A stretch of 26,162 nucleotides of DNA from IMG/VR virus record IMGVR_UViG_3300045999_013214, positions 1-26,162 of that record, one strand, 5' to 3'. Of the stretch, positions 1 to 8,943 are shown piece by piece. Under the pieces are notes generated by a model. The model did not search any database. It was not told the origin of the DNA and was given only the letters and a program-made list of their open reading frames with translations. The translations under genes were made by a program, and so were the position numbers. This stretch comes from a virus. The stretch's first letter is position 1. Each line of letters begins with the position of its first letter.

Positions 1-1337
<1,337 letters not shown>

Positions 1338-1628
1338 TTATTTATTAATTTTTGCTAAAATATCATTTTCTTTACCAATCCAGTATTCTTCACCTTGATA
1401 TTCAAATTTGGTAAATCCTAATGCAGGTAATACAACAATATCTCCTACTTCGAGGATAGTTTTAACAAATTTTCCATAACCTGATTCAAAACCAGGGCCA
1501 ATAGAAATAACTTCTGCTGTTTTATTTCTTTCACTACCCAAATCAGGTACAATAATATTACCATAAAGAGTTTCTTCCAATTCAATTGGTTTTACTATAA
1601 TGGCATTAAATAGGGCTTCTAATTTCAT
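1338..1628 (-). CDS. groES: GroES-type co-chaperonin
   Basis: This 96-residue protein has the usual GroES length (about 95-97). GroES caps the GroEL ring and closes the folding chamber. The N-terminal strand ends in VKPIELEE, followed by a mobile-loop segment TLYGNIIVPD at about residues 20-29, which matches the GGIIIPD type of loop that docks on GroEL. GDIVVLP at about 62-68 and the closing segment NDILAKI are typical of bacterial GroES. It resembles bacterial GroES more than the divergent T4 gp31. Its start overlaps the preceding gene's stop by ATGA, and groEL follows after three bases, so the two are almost certainly co-translated. Confidence 0.93.
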   Translation of the reverse strand: MKLEALFNAIIVKPIELEETLYGNIIVPDLGSERNKTAEVISIGPGFESGYGKFVKTILEVGDIVVLPALGFTKFEYQGEEYWIGKENDILAKINK

Positions 1629-1912
1629 AACTCTGTTAGTTTACTTAATCTATCAATTATTTTATTATATTCTTTAATGAATTCTTTTACACTTTCGTAA
1701 CTACCTTTTTTAACTTCACTTTTAGCAATTGCCTTTAAACAACTACCAAAATCAGAGAAAAACCCTAAAGTGTTTTGATATTCTTTACCACTTTCTTGGG
1801 CTACAATTATTTCTTGTACTGCATAGCAGTAGTCATCTAATTGTATAAAATAAGGTTCGAGAGCAGGATCTTTAATGTACCGGATTCCTGTCGGTTTTTG
1901 GTTGTCACTCAT
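1625..1912 (-). CDS. Small protein of unknown function before groES
   Basis: This 95-residue soluble protein has no signal peptide or membrane segment. It opens MSDNQKPTGIRYIKDP, continues with an aromatic stretch YFIQLDDYCYAV, and has a predicted helical second half rich in Lys and Glu. The segment LGFFSDFGSCLKAIAK recalls small phage proteins with a conserved patch followed by a LKAI helix, but I cannot name the family. It overlaps groES by ATGA and is the first gene after the hairpin at 1941-1981, so it may head a short operon with groES and groEL. Function unknown; whether it works with the chaperonin is open. Confidence 0.8.
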   Translation of the reverse strand: MSDNQKPTGIRYIKDPALEPYFIQLDDYCYAVQEIIVAQESGKEYQNTLGFFSDFGSCLKAIAKSEVKKGSYESVKEFIKEYNKIIDRLSKLTEL

Positions 1913-1940
1913 AAACTTTTTAATTATAACCGAAGATACG

Positions 1941-1981
1941 AAAAGACCTAATACCCGGCAAGCTAAAGTACGAGGTCTTTT
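1941..1981 (-). terminator. Terminator-like hairpin after the sliding-clamp gene
   Basis: A perfect 9-base inverted repeat, AAAAGACCT and AGGTCTTTT, brackets a 23-base centre with a few further possible pairs (GTAC with GTAT). It lies in the 76-base gap between the clamp stop and the next start. The T-run is part of the stem, so it could work in either direction. It probably ends or attenuates the replication operon before the chaperonin genes. Confidence 0.5.
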
Positions 1982-1988
1982 ATAAATA

Positions 1989-2735
1989 TTAAAGATCTGC
2001 TTTTCTTACTAAAAAGTAAGTACTTTCAATATTTTCGTTTTCAAATTGCAATTTTAATAACCCTTGAGTGTTTAAACTCATGTGAGCTGTTTCAAAATCT
2101 TTATTATTACTTAATATAGTTTTAAGAATGTCAGAATTAAACGGAATTACAAAATCCATAGTTCCATTTGATAAAGAAACATCTTGAATTATATAATTAA
2201 TTTTATTAGAATGTTCTGAATTGTCTCCAAAGATTAATTCTAATACAGCTTCACCATCAAAATTTCTACCTACATTAAAAATAACATTATCACTATCTAA
2301 AGCTGATTTTGCTCTAATAATGTTATCTACTATTTCTTTAGTTAAATCACAATTAATCTCAAATGTAAAATTATCAGTAGGTTCATTTAATTTTTTAAAC
2401 TGGTTAAGTAAAATATCACCTAGTGGATAATGTAGTGTGTAATTGGTATCTGAAAATGAAAGTTTAGTAAATACTTTATTTATAGAATCTAATTTTAATT
2501 CTATTAATCCTGTTGTTACTGCAAGTAATTTATTAAGTTTACTTGTATCAGTTATACCAATTTCACAATTATTTAAAGGAAAATTTTTATGGCATATTTT
2601 ACCAATCATTTCCTTATTAGGTGATTTAAAACTAATATTTAATTTTTTATCACTTACTTCCCACCTAACAGCTTCATTAAGACCTCCCAAAAAATATTTT
2701 GAAATAATTGATTGGAGTTCACTTTTATTAATCAT
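1989..2735 (-). CDS. Sliding clamp, DNA polymerase processivity factor (T4 gp45-like)
   Basis: This 248-residue protein is close in length to T4 gp45 (228 residues), the trimeric ring that holds the polymerase on DNA. The alternating strand pattern fits a clamp fold, including the hydrophobic run KLNKLLAVTTGLIELKLD and the later DFVIPFNSDILKTIL. The N-terminal helix carries the basic segment INKSELQSIISKYF. The call rests on this pattern and on position: it sits immediately downstream of the polymerase C-terminal gene, as gene 45 lies near gene 43 in many T4 relatives. The C-terminal polymerase fragment ends in an aromatic peptide (ITMFFNI) that could bind this clamp. I see no clamp-loader genes in the window. 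Confidence 0.72.
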   Translation of the reverse strand: MINKSELQSIISKYFLGGLNEAVRWEVSDKKLNISFKSPNKEMIGKICHKNFPLNNCEIGITDTSKLNKLLAVTTGLIELKLDSINKVFTKLSFSDTNYTLHYPLGDILLNQFKKLNEPTDNFTFEINCDLTKEIVDNIIRAKSALDSDNVIFNVGRNFDGEAVLELIFGDNSEHSNKINYIIQDVSLSNGTMDFVIPFNSDILKTILSNNKDFETAHMSLNTQGLLKLQFENENIESTYFLVRKADL

Positions 2736-2738
2736 AAC

Positions 2739-3668
2739 TTATATATTAAAAAACATTGTAATGTAAGGGTTAAGATTTAAACTCCAACCCAAATCATGAT
2801 AAAAACCTTCTAATTTACTTTCAAGAATAGACTCAAAAGATTTATTTTTATTTGCGTACTTATTTAAAAGATCTTTTATTTTATCAGGCATATCAAAATC
2901 AAGAAAAGCAAGTGCCTCTATTTTATAAGGATTATCTTTTAAGTAAATCCATTTTACTTTATCACCTTGTACAATACGAGAATGTTGCTTATCTAAGCCC
3001 CAAAATGATAATAAATCATTATATTTAATAGCAGCTTTAACTGAAGCAGGTGCTCCTTGTTTAATAGCAGAGAACATTTCACCTTTTTTAGCTTTACGTT
3101 CAATGTATTTATCTAAAGTTTTAACTGAAGTAGGGTTACCTAAAATAGCAATATCTAAATCTTTAGAAAGAATATAATTTTTAAAATCTAAAAGTAATTT
3201 ATCAATTTCTTTTTGATCAGATCCTTTTAGTACTTTTTCTAAGATTGAATTAAAGAATTTACCAAATATTGGAGGGAAATTAGCTTTCATAAACTCTAAC
3301 CCTTTAATATCTAATTCTTCTTTAGTTACACCTTCTTTTTTAGTAATCCATTGAGCATATCTACGAGTAGCTCTAAAATAGGCCGAACGAATAACTGCTT
3401 CAGTTTTCATTTCAAATCGGTGTTCTTTAATATTGAATACTTCTTCAGCCATTTGTTGGTAGTACCCCGTAATTAAATCTTGGTATTTAAGGGCAATCTT
3501 TTCTAATGCTTCATCTCTTTCTGCTTCAGACATCTCATCAAAATTAGGATAAAGATGCTTTAATAAAGGCTCTGCATTATAATAGTTAGAATCCGTATCT
3601 ACATAAGCACAGAAATTCACGTCATCTTCTTTACAGATGAACCACGGAGTACCTTCTAAATGAATCAT
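2739..3668 (-). CDS. DNA polymerase family B, C-terminal fragment (motif C, palm and thumb)
   Basis: This 309-residue protein starts just before polymerase motif C, reading YVDTDSNY at residues 22-29, with catalytic Asp 24 and Asp 26. A thumb/palm basic patch RATRRYAQW at about 99-107 corresponds to the KKRY-type DNA-binding motif of family B enzymes. The C-terminus MFFNI resembles the short clamp-binding tails of T4-type polymerases. The N-terminal partner, with the exonuclease and motifs A and B, is encoded at 4131-5846. Together they total 880 residues, against 898 in T4 gp43, so no domain is missing. Both halves are needed to make one active site, because motif A is on one and motif C on the other. 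The start overlaps the upstream Smr-like ORF by ATGA. Confidence 0.93.
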   Translation of the reverse strand: MIHLEGTPWFICKEDDVNFCAYVDTDSNYYNAEPLLKHLYPNFDEMSEAERDEALEKIALKYQDLITGYYQQMAEEVFNIKEHRFEMKTEAVIRSAYFRATRRYAQWITKKEGVTKEELDIKGLEFMKANFPPIFGKFFNSILEKVLKGSDQKEIDKLLLDFKNYILSKDLDIAILGNPTSVKTLDKYIERKAKKGEMFSAIKQGAPASVKAAIKYNDLLSFWGLDKQHSRIVQGDKVKWIYLKDNPYKIEALAFLDFDMPDKIKDLLNKYANKNKSFESILESKLEGFYHDLGWSLNLNPYITMFFNI

Positions 3669-3889
3669 TCTATTACTTGAATTTCGCCTAAATTATCAGA
3701 CGGAATATAATATTTAAAATCATACCCATCAAGCCATTCAGTAACAATTTTCTGCATAGCAGAAGACTTACCAGTGATAATTTTAGTATTTTTAAATTCT
3801 TGAGAATGCCAAAAGAAAAAATCAACTAATTCTTTCTCAACATCCTCATGTTTAACACCATGTAAATCTAGGGTTCTTTGTGTTTTCAT
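3665..3889 (-). CDS. Small Smr-like domain protein inside the split polymerase locus
   Basis: This 74-residue protein starts MKTQRTLDLHGV. LDLHG at residues 7-11 and IITGKSSAMQKIV at about 37-49 match the two hallmark motifs of Smr domains (LDLHG and TGxG-type), which occur at the end of MutS2 and in stand-alone nucleases. The later GGxG-type turn is weak here (SDNLGEIQVIE), so the fold is probable and the activity uncertain. Known Smr domains nick DNA or cleave RNA. It is coupled by ATGA overlaps to the 82-residue ORF before it and to the polymerase C-terminal gene after it. In some Aeromonas T4-like phages a split polymerase gene flanks a homing endonuclease, so a nuclease-like ORF at this place is suggestive. 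Confidence 0.75.
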   Translation of the reverse strand: MKTQRTLDLHGVKHEDVEKELVDFFFWHSQEFKNTKIITGKSSAMQKIVTEWLDGYDFKYYIPSDNLGEIQVIE

Positions 3890-4134
3890 TCTTCATCAAA
3901 TACTTCTAAAGGTTGTTCTTCTTCTCCTTTAGAATTATAAATGGTTTCTAGAGCAAAAATAGTAAATTTTTTACCTTTAATTTTAAAAGTACCTCCTTGT
4001 TTTAACATTTTCTTTAATAAAGAGGTTTCTTTATCTGACCAATTTAAAGTAAGATTAATTAATTGATCTTTATTTAATTGTTCTCCATCACAAAATATAG
4101 TGACTCCGTTTCGAATTGATTGTTTTGATATCAT
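3886..4134 (-). CDS. Small unknown protein inside the split polymerase locus
   Basis: This 82-residue soluble protein is not recognised. It opens MISKQSIRNGVTIFCDGEQL, has a central helix SDKETSLLKKMLKQGG, a basic strand TFKIKGKKFTIFA and a strongly acidic tail (EEEQPLEVFDEE). It could be a small nucleic-acid-binding or scaffold protein, but nothing visible proves this. It overlaps both the polymerase N-terminal gene and the Smr-like gene by ATGA, so it is translated between the two halves of the polymerase. No homing-endonuclease motif (GIY-YIG, HNH or LAGLIDADG) is visible. Confidence 0.75.
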   Translation of the reverse strand: MISKQSIRNGVTIFCDGEQLNKDQLINLTLNWSDKETSLLKKMLKQGGTFKIKGKKFTIFALETIYNSKGEEEQPLEVFDEE

Positions 4135-5846
4135 AAGGCTATCTCTTCTCGCATTATTTTGTTCATATGTGTGTTAGCAAACAAGGCCGATTCTTGGATA
4201 ATACGCTGACCGGACAATGTAATACTCTCACTTAGAATAACATTACCATAACGAAAACCCCCTAAAGCAGTAGCACCATACAATGAGTTCAACAAGATCT
4301 TCATTGTATGTTGTAGTAAGTGGTATTGAGCCCCTTTCTCTTTATCACCTGCTTTATAAGATTCCTTCATTTTATTTTTATACAAAACCCTTTCTTCAAA
4401 CCATTTAGCAAGAATAGTTTTCAATACTGAATCGAAATCTGTTCTATACATAACACCATTAGCAGACACTGCAAATCCCATATCTTCAATTAGATTTATA
4501 AGTTTCCCAGCCTCTATCTTGGTTCGTTTTCTGGATGAATTTTCCAGTGTAAGTTCGGTTTCCGGATTTAGTTTTTTCAAATCATTTAATCCGTAACGGC
4601 AGTTAAATATTTCCTTTCCTTCCACTATAACTTTCTCATTTGGTATAATTATACGCCCTACTAGCGTTTCTTTACCAATGTTTAAAGACATAATAATAGA
4701 TGGGTATAGAGAAGTTAAATCTTCGTCAAACATATACTTATATAACCCTGCTTGGGGGCAAAATAAGTAACCACCGGCGTAGTTCAACTTAGTAATTGGG
4801 TTTTTATCGCGGCTAGGCGGTATAGTACCTTGAGACAATAGGTAAGCACTAATTGCGCCGTCGTGAATCATGCTGTTTTTATAGACGTCACTATAATTGA
4901 TCTTACCTTTGTGGGCTAGGTTTTTTGTTAACGAAATATATTGAAATTTTTCGTCTAACGCTTTTAAGATCTCAACATCTCGAAAGTTATATTGAATAAA
5001 AGTTTGAATATCTTCTTCAAACAACCGATCTAAACTACCTTCGTATTCAATTTTTTCTAAACCAACGTATTTTTTACCTAACGCATCTAATTTATACGAG
5101 GGTTCATCTTTAAAGCTATATTTTTTGTGTAGCTTCATGTAGTCAAGATTTTCAACTCCCGCCATTAGTAGGGGTTGGTCTTTATTCCACTCACTTTGGT
5201 CGTAAACAATGTTAACCGGAGAGATAGCACTAGCGATTTCTTGGTCGAATACATTAGAGATGCGGTAGTAGAGGTAGGGTATGTCGAAATAATCGCTATT
5301 ATACCCTATGAGTATATCCGGATTAATTTCGCGCATTCTTATTAAGAAAGTTTCTAAAAGCTTTTCTTCGCTTTCACAAGGAACAATTTCTTTATTTTTA
5401 GCTTTGGTGTGCTTTAATTGTCCTTTTTTATCTAAAATAAGAATTACCCATTGATCCTCTTGTTTGTACCACCATGCAATTGAAGTAACGGGTTTGGGAG
5501 CACTTTTGATATATTCTTCCGTAAGTGCTCCCCCCATTTCAATCTCAATATCAAAAAATACTTCTTTATGGGTTGTTGAAGGTTCATCATTAGTTCCATA
5601 CTTTTCAACTAAAAACCTTTGGTAAGGTTTCATATCGTTAAAATGAACTTTATTATCTTCTTTATCCCATTTGTAAGTTTTCCTAAGAGATTCTTTTTTT
5701 AAACCAACAAATTCTTCTTCTTGTTCGTCACATTCGATGTAGGCAGGGTAGTTCCACTCAAAATTAGTGTAACCCTTATCTTCCCATAAATGGATTTTAT
5801 ATTTGTTATTGCCTAATCTAGTAGCAAAACAAGATTTGTAACTCAT
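4131..5846 (-). CDS. DNA polymerase family B, N-terminal fragment (3'-5' exonuclease, motifs A and B)
   Basis: This 571-residue protein holds the N-terminal and exonuclease domains plus the first part of the palm and fingers. Exonuclease motif I is FFDIEIE (Asp 99, Glu 101), motif II is GYNSDYFD (residues 181-188) and motif III is YNFRD (Tyr 286, Asp 290). Polymerase motif A is DLTSLYPSI with the metal-binding Asp at 376. Motif B is KILLNSLYG with Lys 516. The protein then stops cleanly after NKIMREEIAL, before motif C, which is encoded at 2739-3668. All visible proofreading and nucleotide-binding residues are intact, so this is not decay. No intein splice residues are present at the break. 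It follows the NTP pyrophosphatase gene with a one-base overlap. Confidence 0.96.
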   Translation of the reverse strand: MSYKSCFATRLGNNKYKIHLWEDKGYTNFEWNYPAYIECDEQEEEFVGLKKESLRKTYKWDKEDNKVHFNDMKPYQRFLVEKYGTNDEPSTTHKEVFFDIEIEMGGALTEEYIKSAPKPVTSIAWWYKQEDQWVILILDKKGQLKHTKAKNKEIVPCESEEKLLETFLIRMREINPDILIGYNSDYFDIPYLYYRISNVFDQEIASAISPVNIVYDQSEWNKDQPLLMAGVENLDYMKLHKKYSFKDEPSYKLDALGKKYVGLEKIEYEGSLDRLFEEDIQTFIQYNFRDVEILKALDEKFQYISLTKNLAHKGKINYSDVYKNSMIHDGAISAYLLSQGTIPPSRDKNPITKLNYAGGYLFCPQAGLYKYMFDEDLTSLYPSIIMSLNIGKETLVGRIIIPNEKVIVEGKEIFNCRYGLNDLKKLNPETELTLENSSRKRTKIEAGKLINLIEDMGFAVSANGVMYRTDFDSVLKTILAKWFEERVLYKNKMKESYKAGDKEKGAQYHLLQHTMKILLNSLYGATALGGFRYGNVILSESITLSGQRIIQESALFANTHMNKIMREEIAL

Positions 5847-6469
5847 TATTTAAAGAATTGATTCAGATCAGGTTTAAAATAATTAATTGATTTCATTACT
5901 TTACGGTCTCGAGTACGATATACAACATACTTGTTACCAACCTGCTCATAGTGACAGCCTTCGCCTTGTTCTTGTGAACGTGTTTCAACAGTCTTTTGTG
6001 CCTCTTCTTGTGTAAAACAAGCTTTTGAAAGATTTGATGCCTGTACTTCCATATAAGCGGGCCAAATTTGATTCTTAAGGCCATGAAGCATAGTACCGTT
6101 CCCAAGGGATACATAAGCAATGTCACACAATGCATCCAAAATTTCCACGATGTCTTGTTTTTCACAAGCTTGTTTATATTCCTCAAGTTCTTCCAAAACG
6201 AAGTTGTAGACAAAATCCCATTCAGATTTTGCTGGAATTGTGGGTGCATAATTGTTGGGTTTATTCATTAAGCTGTTGAACTCTTCAACCTCGCTTACGA
6301 ATGGTACATATTTGGAATTGAATAATTTTGCAATTCTACCTGCAGTTTCTTCAGCCCAATCTATTTCAGGGTTACGGGTTGCTTCATCTCGATCAGAGAA
6401 TGAACGAAGTAATCCTAAACTATTAATTAATTCTATTGTTATTAATTCTTTAAATTGAGACATGACCAT
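5846..6469 (-). CDS. MazG-like all-alpha NTP pyrophosphatase
   Basis: This 207-residue protein belongs by motif to the all-alpha NTP pyrophosphatases (MazG, HisE and dUTPase-like). These hydrolyse nucleoside triphosphates to monophosphate and pyrophosphate using Mg2+ held by acidic helices. The core is EELEEYK at about residues 93-99 followed by the ILDALCDIAYVSLG helix at about 110-123, which supplies the EExxE and ExxD-type ligands. EVQASNLSK at 141-149 and KVMKSINYFKPDL near the C-terminus are typical of the phage and PRA-PH-like branch. The substrate cannot be read from sequence; dNTPs, dUTP or a stress nucleotide are all possible. It overlaps the end of folE and precedes the polymerase gene. 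An internal ATG two codons in is an equally good start. Confidence 0.82.
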   Translation of the reverse strand: MVMSQFKELITIELINSLGLLRSFSDRDEATRNPEIDWAEETAGRIAKLFNSKYVPFVSEVEEFNSLMNKPNNYAPTIPAKSEWDFVYNFVLEELEEYKQACEKQDIVEILDALCDIAYVSLGNGTMLHGLKNQIWPAYMEVQASNLSKACFTQEEAQKTVETRSQEQGEGCHYEQVGNKYVVYRTRDRKVMKSINYFKPDLNQFFK

Positions 6470-7154
6470 TATTTATTTTAAGACTATCAAAGAATTCTTT
6501 ACGAGCTTGGTTATCATTTTCCATGAACACACCTGATGCTTTGGTAGTTACCATTGCTGCACCTTGGTGATTAATACCTCTACAAGATACACAGTTGTGT
6601 GTAGCAACTACAGTTACAATTACACCACGATTACCTTCACATACTTTATTTACTGCTTGGTGAATAGCTGATGTAAGTTGTTCTTGGATAGCACCTCGAC
6701 GACCAAAATGTTCTACAATTCGGTTTAGTTTAGATAAACCAATTACACGACCATTATCTCCAGCTACATAACCAATATGTACTACACCACGAATTGTTTG
6801 GTGGTGGTGTGAACACATTGATGTAAGTTGAATGTTACGTTCAATGATAATTCCATCATAACCATCTGAGGGGAATGAAGTAATTTCTGTAAATGGAGTA
6901 TAACGGCCTTTCCATAAATCGTTTACGTATGCTTTAGCTACGCGACGAGGTGTCTCCATTGAGTTAGGGTCATTTTGCCAATCACATTTTAGTGCTGTAA
7001 GAAAGCGTCCAAAGTGCTCTGCTGCTTCCTCGATCATTGCTTCTTTTTGTTCAGCTGAAAGTGGGAAATCACCTGCTACTCCGTTTGCGAAACCAACAGG
7101 AACGCATTCAATATTTTCGTGTTTTTTACGACGTTTATTTTCTATATTTTCCAT
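6450..7154 (-). CDS. folE: GTP cyclohydrolase I, first step of 7-deazaguanine synthesis
   Basis: This 234-residue protein converts GTP to dihydroneopterin triphosphate, the entry to both folate and 7-deazaguanine pathways. The zinc site is intact, with Cys 114 and His 117 in MCSHHH and Cys 188 in HNCVSCRG. The family segments METPRRVAKAY, IGLSKLNRIVEHF and QEQLT are present. The usual CEHH is CSHHH here. Length is typical (about 220). In this phage it most likely feeds the QueD, QueE and QueC proteins encoded at 9.1-11.9 kb for DNA modification, though supporting folate for ThyA is a possible second role. It lies between hprt and the pyrophosphatase gene. Confidence 0.95.
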   Translation of the reverse strand: MENIENKRRKKHENIECVPVGFANGVAGDFPLSAEQKEAMIEEAAEHFGRFLTALKCDWQNDPNSMETPRRVAKAYVNDLWKGRYTPFTEITSFPSDGYDGIIIERNIQLTSMCSHHHQTIRGVVHIGYVAGDNGRVIGLSKLNRIVEHFGRRGAIQEQLTSAIHQAVNKVCEGNRGVIVTVVATHNCVSCRGINHQGAAMVTTKASGVFMENDNQARKEFFDSLKINNGHVSI

Positions 7155-7177
7155 AACATTAATATAATAACTTTTTT

Positions 7178-7702
7178 TTAAAGAGCAAAGATAGATTTAA
7201 GATTTCTTTTATAACCCCCTGTTGAATCCATTCCATAACCAATCAACCATTCATCCTCGCATTCAAAAGCATGTCTAAATGAAGATATAAGACTATGAGG
7301 TCCTATAGGGTTAAATTCATTTTTAGCTCGTTTTACTAGAGTAACAACATTGATATCTTTTGCACCTTTAATATTAAAATATTTAGCTAAAAATCGCATT
7401 GTTTCTCCTGAATCAAAAATATCATCAACTAAGTAAACGTACTTACCCTGCACTGATGTTTCAATATCTTTAGTGAGTTGAATACTGCCTCGTTCTTTAC
7501 CTGAGTAGGATTTGACTCGAACAAAATCACATTCTACATCAATATCCATATTACGAACTAGATCTGAATAGAACATAAATGCTCCATTTAGTACTCCTAC
7601 CATTACAACAGGTGTAGCATCATTTTTATGCTCGCGAGAAATTTGTTGAGCAATAATTTTGGTTTTAATGTCTATATCGTGAGCAGAATATAATTCAATC
7701 AT
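7178..7702 (-). CDS. Hypoxanthine-guanine phosphoribosyltransferase
   Basis: This 174-residue protein is the usual length for HPRT, which joins hypoxanthine or guanine to PRPP to give IMP or GMP. The PRPP-binding motif is YLVDDIFDSGET at residues 90-101. The earlier loop VGVLNGAFMFYSDL at about 35-48 and the C-terminal GYGMDSTGGYKRNL are both characteristic of HPRT rather than other phosphoribosyltransferases. A purine-salvage enzyme is uncommon among T4-like phages. Its place between thyA and folE in the deazaguanine operon suggests recycling of the guanine base that a DpdA transglycosylase releases from DNA, which is inference. It starts two bases after the thyA stop. Confidence 0.9.
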   Translation of the reverse strand: MIELYSAHDIDIKTKIIAQQISREHKNDATPVVMVGVLNGAFMFYSDLVRNMDIDVECDFVRVKSYSGKERGSIQLTKDIETSVQGKYVYLVDDIFDSGETMRFLAKYFNIKGAKDINVVTLVKRAKNEFNPIGPHSLISSFRHAFECEDEWLIGYGMDSTGGYKRNLKSIFAL

Positions 7703-7704
7703 AA

Positions 7705-8643
7705 TTAATTAGATAAAGGTGCTTTGATTGGATCGTGGTGAATATAGTTTTTTAATTCTGCCGATACACTACCTTCCAACAAATCTAGTTCTGTTATCTC
7801 TACTGTAGGTAAAGTCATTGGTTTTCTAGTGATTTGTTCTTTTGCCTGTTCAACGTGATTTGAATACAAATGAACATCACCTAAATTACCAATCAATTCA
7901 TCAGGTACCATGTCTACTTCTTTAGCAATCATTTCAAGCAATAATCCGTAAGAGGCAATATTGAATGGTAAACCTAAGAATGTATCTACTGAACGTTGAT
8001 TCCACATTAGAGAGATTGCTCTGTATTTTCCAGGATTAATAATCTTCTCTTCACGTGTAGTTGGTCTTGTATAAACTTGAAATCCGTAATGGCAAGGAGG
8101 TAGAGCCATATGTTCTAGATCATCAACATTCCAAGCTGAAACCATTAATCGTCTTGAATCTGGGTTTGTTTTGAGTTGATAAATTAGATTTTTAATTTGG
8201 TCAATATCACCACCTGCTAAATCAGATGATGGCCACTTTCTCCATTGTGCTCCATAAATTGGTCCTAACTCACCCCAAACGTGTGCAAAAATAGGATCTG
8301 TTTTAATACGCTGAACAAAGTCTTCCATTGACAATGGTTCATCTAATTCGTATTCCCATACAGTTTTATAACGTTTGTATGCATCCCCAGTCCATATGTT
8401 ACATCCATTCTCAACCAAATACTTAATGTTGGTATTTCCTTTCAAAAACCACAGTAACTCAGTTACCATAGTTTTGAATGCCATTTTCTTAGTAGTAAGC
8501 AAAGGATAACCGTCAGACATTTTATGTCTGATCTGACGACCAAATACTGAAATAGTTCCGGTACCTGTTCTGTCTTCCTTTTTTACTCCGTTATCTAGGA
8601 TATCTTGTAGGAGTGCTTGGTATGTTTTATCTAAATTGTTCAT
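7705..8643 (-). CDS. thyA: Thymidylate synthase (ThyA type)
   Basis: This 312-residue protein methylates dUMP to dTMP with methylene-tetrahydrofolate. The catalytic Cys lies in LPPCHYGFQVY. RRLMVSAWN, QRSVDTFLGLPFNIASY and NLGDVHLYSNHVEQ are classic family segments, and the C-terminus HHDPIKAPLSN closes the active site. Asn in LPFNIASY is the residue that selects dUMP. In dCMP hydroxymethylases such as T4 gp42 it is Asp, so this enzyme should make dTMP and not hydroxymethyl-dCMP. It is somewhat longer than E. coli ThyA (264). The start overlaps the preceding small gene by ATGA. Confidence 0.97.
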   Translation of the reverse strand: MNNLDKTYQALLQDILDNGVKKEDRTGTGTISVFGRQIRHKMSDGYPLLTTKKMAFKTMVTELLWFLKGNTNIKYLVENGCNIWTGDAYKRYKTVWEYELDEPLSMEDFVQRIKTDPIFAHVWGELGPIYGAQWRKWPSSDLAGGDIDQIKNLIYQLKTNPDSRRLMVSAWNVDDLEHMALPPCHYGFQVYTRPTTREEKIINPGKYRAISLMWNQRSVDTFLGLPFNIASYGLLLEMIAKEVDMVPDELIGNLGDVHLYSNHVEQAKEQITRKPMTLPTVEITELDLLEGSVSAELKNYIHHDPIKAPLSN

Positions 8644-8813
8644 TTTACAAAACGTGTTGCAGAGTGAGTCCCATCTGGGTTATTTGTAAAACTGGCTAAG
8701 TTAATAAAATCTTGTTTATTTTTAATAGCATTATGAACGACAACAGAAATAATTTTACCTGTAGAATCGTCTACTATAACATGTCCTTTATTATTTTCTA
8801 GTAGGAGCTGCAT
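8640..8813 (-). CDS. Small unknown protein before thyA
   Basis: This 57-residue protein begins MQLLLENNKGHVIVDDSTG. The longer open frame back to 8855 begins with TTG and runs deeper into the upstream gene, so the ATG at 8813 is preferred. It has a strand-rich start (HVIVDDSTGKIISVVV) and ends DGTHSATRFVK, with no membrane segment or known motif. It overlaps the zinc-ribbon-like gene upstream by 23 bases and thyA by ATGA, so it is translated as part of the queE-thyA run. Function unknown. Confidence 0.6.
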   Translation of the reverse strand: MQLLLENNKGHVIVDDSTGKIISVVVHNAIKNKQDFINLASFTNNPDGTHSATRFVK

Positions 8814-8943
8814 CGTAACATTTTTTACAAATCCAAACAAAATGAGGAATCCCAAAGTTATTTCTTTCTACTTTAACTCCTTTTTTAAAAGTTATAGAAT
8901 CTAAACAGTTATGGCAAACTATTTTTTCACTAGTTTTAGCCAT
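8791..8943 (-). CDS. Small zinc-ribbon-like protein (two CxxC)
   Basis: This 50-residue protein reads MAKTSEKIVCHNCLDS near the start and IPHFVWICKKCYDA near the end. Two CxxC pairs 29 residues apart, each followed by a turn, are the pattern of a zinc ribbon or treble-clef knuckle. A 50-residue ORF with this pattern between tightly overlapping neighbours is likely real. It begins with the TAATG overlap at the end of the 59-residue gene and ends inside the next gene. It may bind nucleic acid or a protein partner; its role is unknown. Confidence 0.65.
   Translation of the reverse strand: MAKTSEKIVCHNCLDSITFKKGVKVERNNFGIPHFVWICKKCYDAAPTRK

Noticed and set aside
2443-2766. Plus-strand open frames opposite the clamp, helicase and other genes
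   Set aside because: They lie inside well-supported minus-strand genes, have no motifs and no coupled neighbours; these are shadows of AT-rich coding sequence.
3665-4134. Split intein or sequencing frameshift as cause of the divided polymerase
   Set aside because: No intein splice residues or block motifs at the ends. The gap holds two distinct, ATGA-coupled ORFs, so a single-base error cannot explain it.
5896-6249. Second minus-strand frame inside the pyrophosphatase gene, and a similar one at 22250-22588 inside nrdB
   Set aside because: Composition is that of an out-of-frame shadow and the overlapping genes carry clear family motifs.
7705-8643. dCMP hydroxymethylase instead of thymidylate synthase
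   Set aside because: The dUMP-selecting Asn in LPFNIASY is kept; T4 gp42-type enzymes have Asp there.
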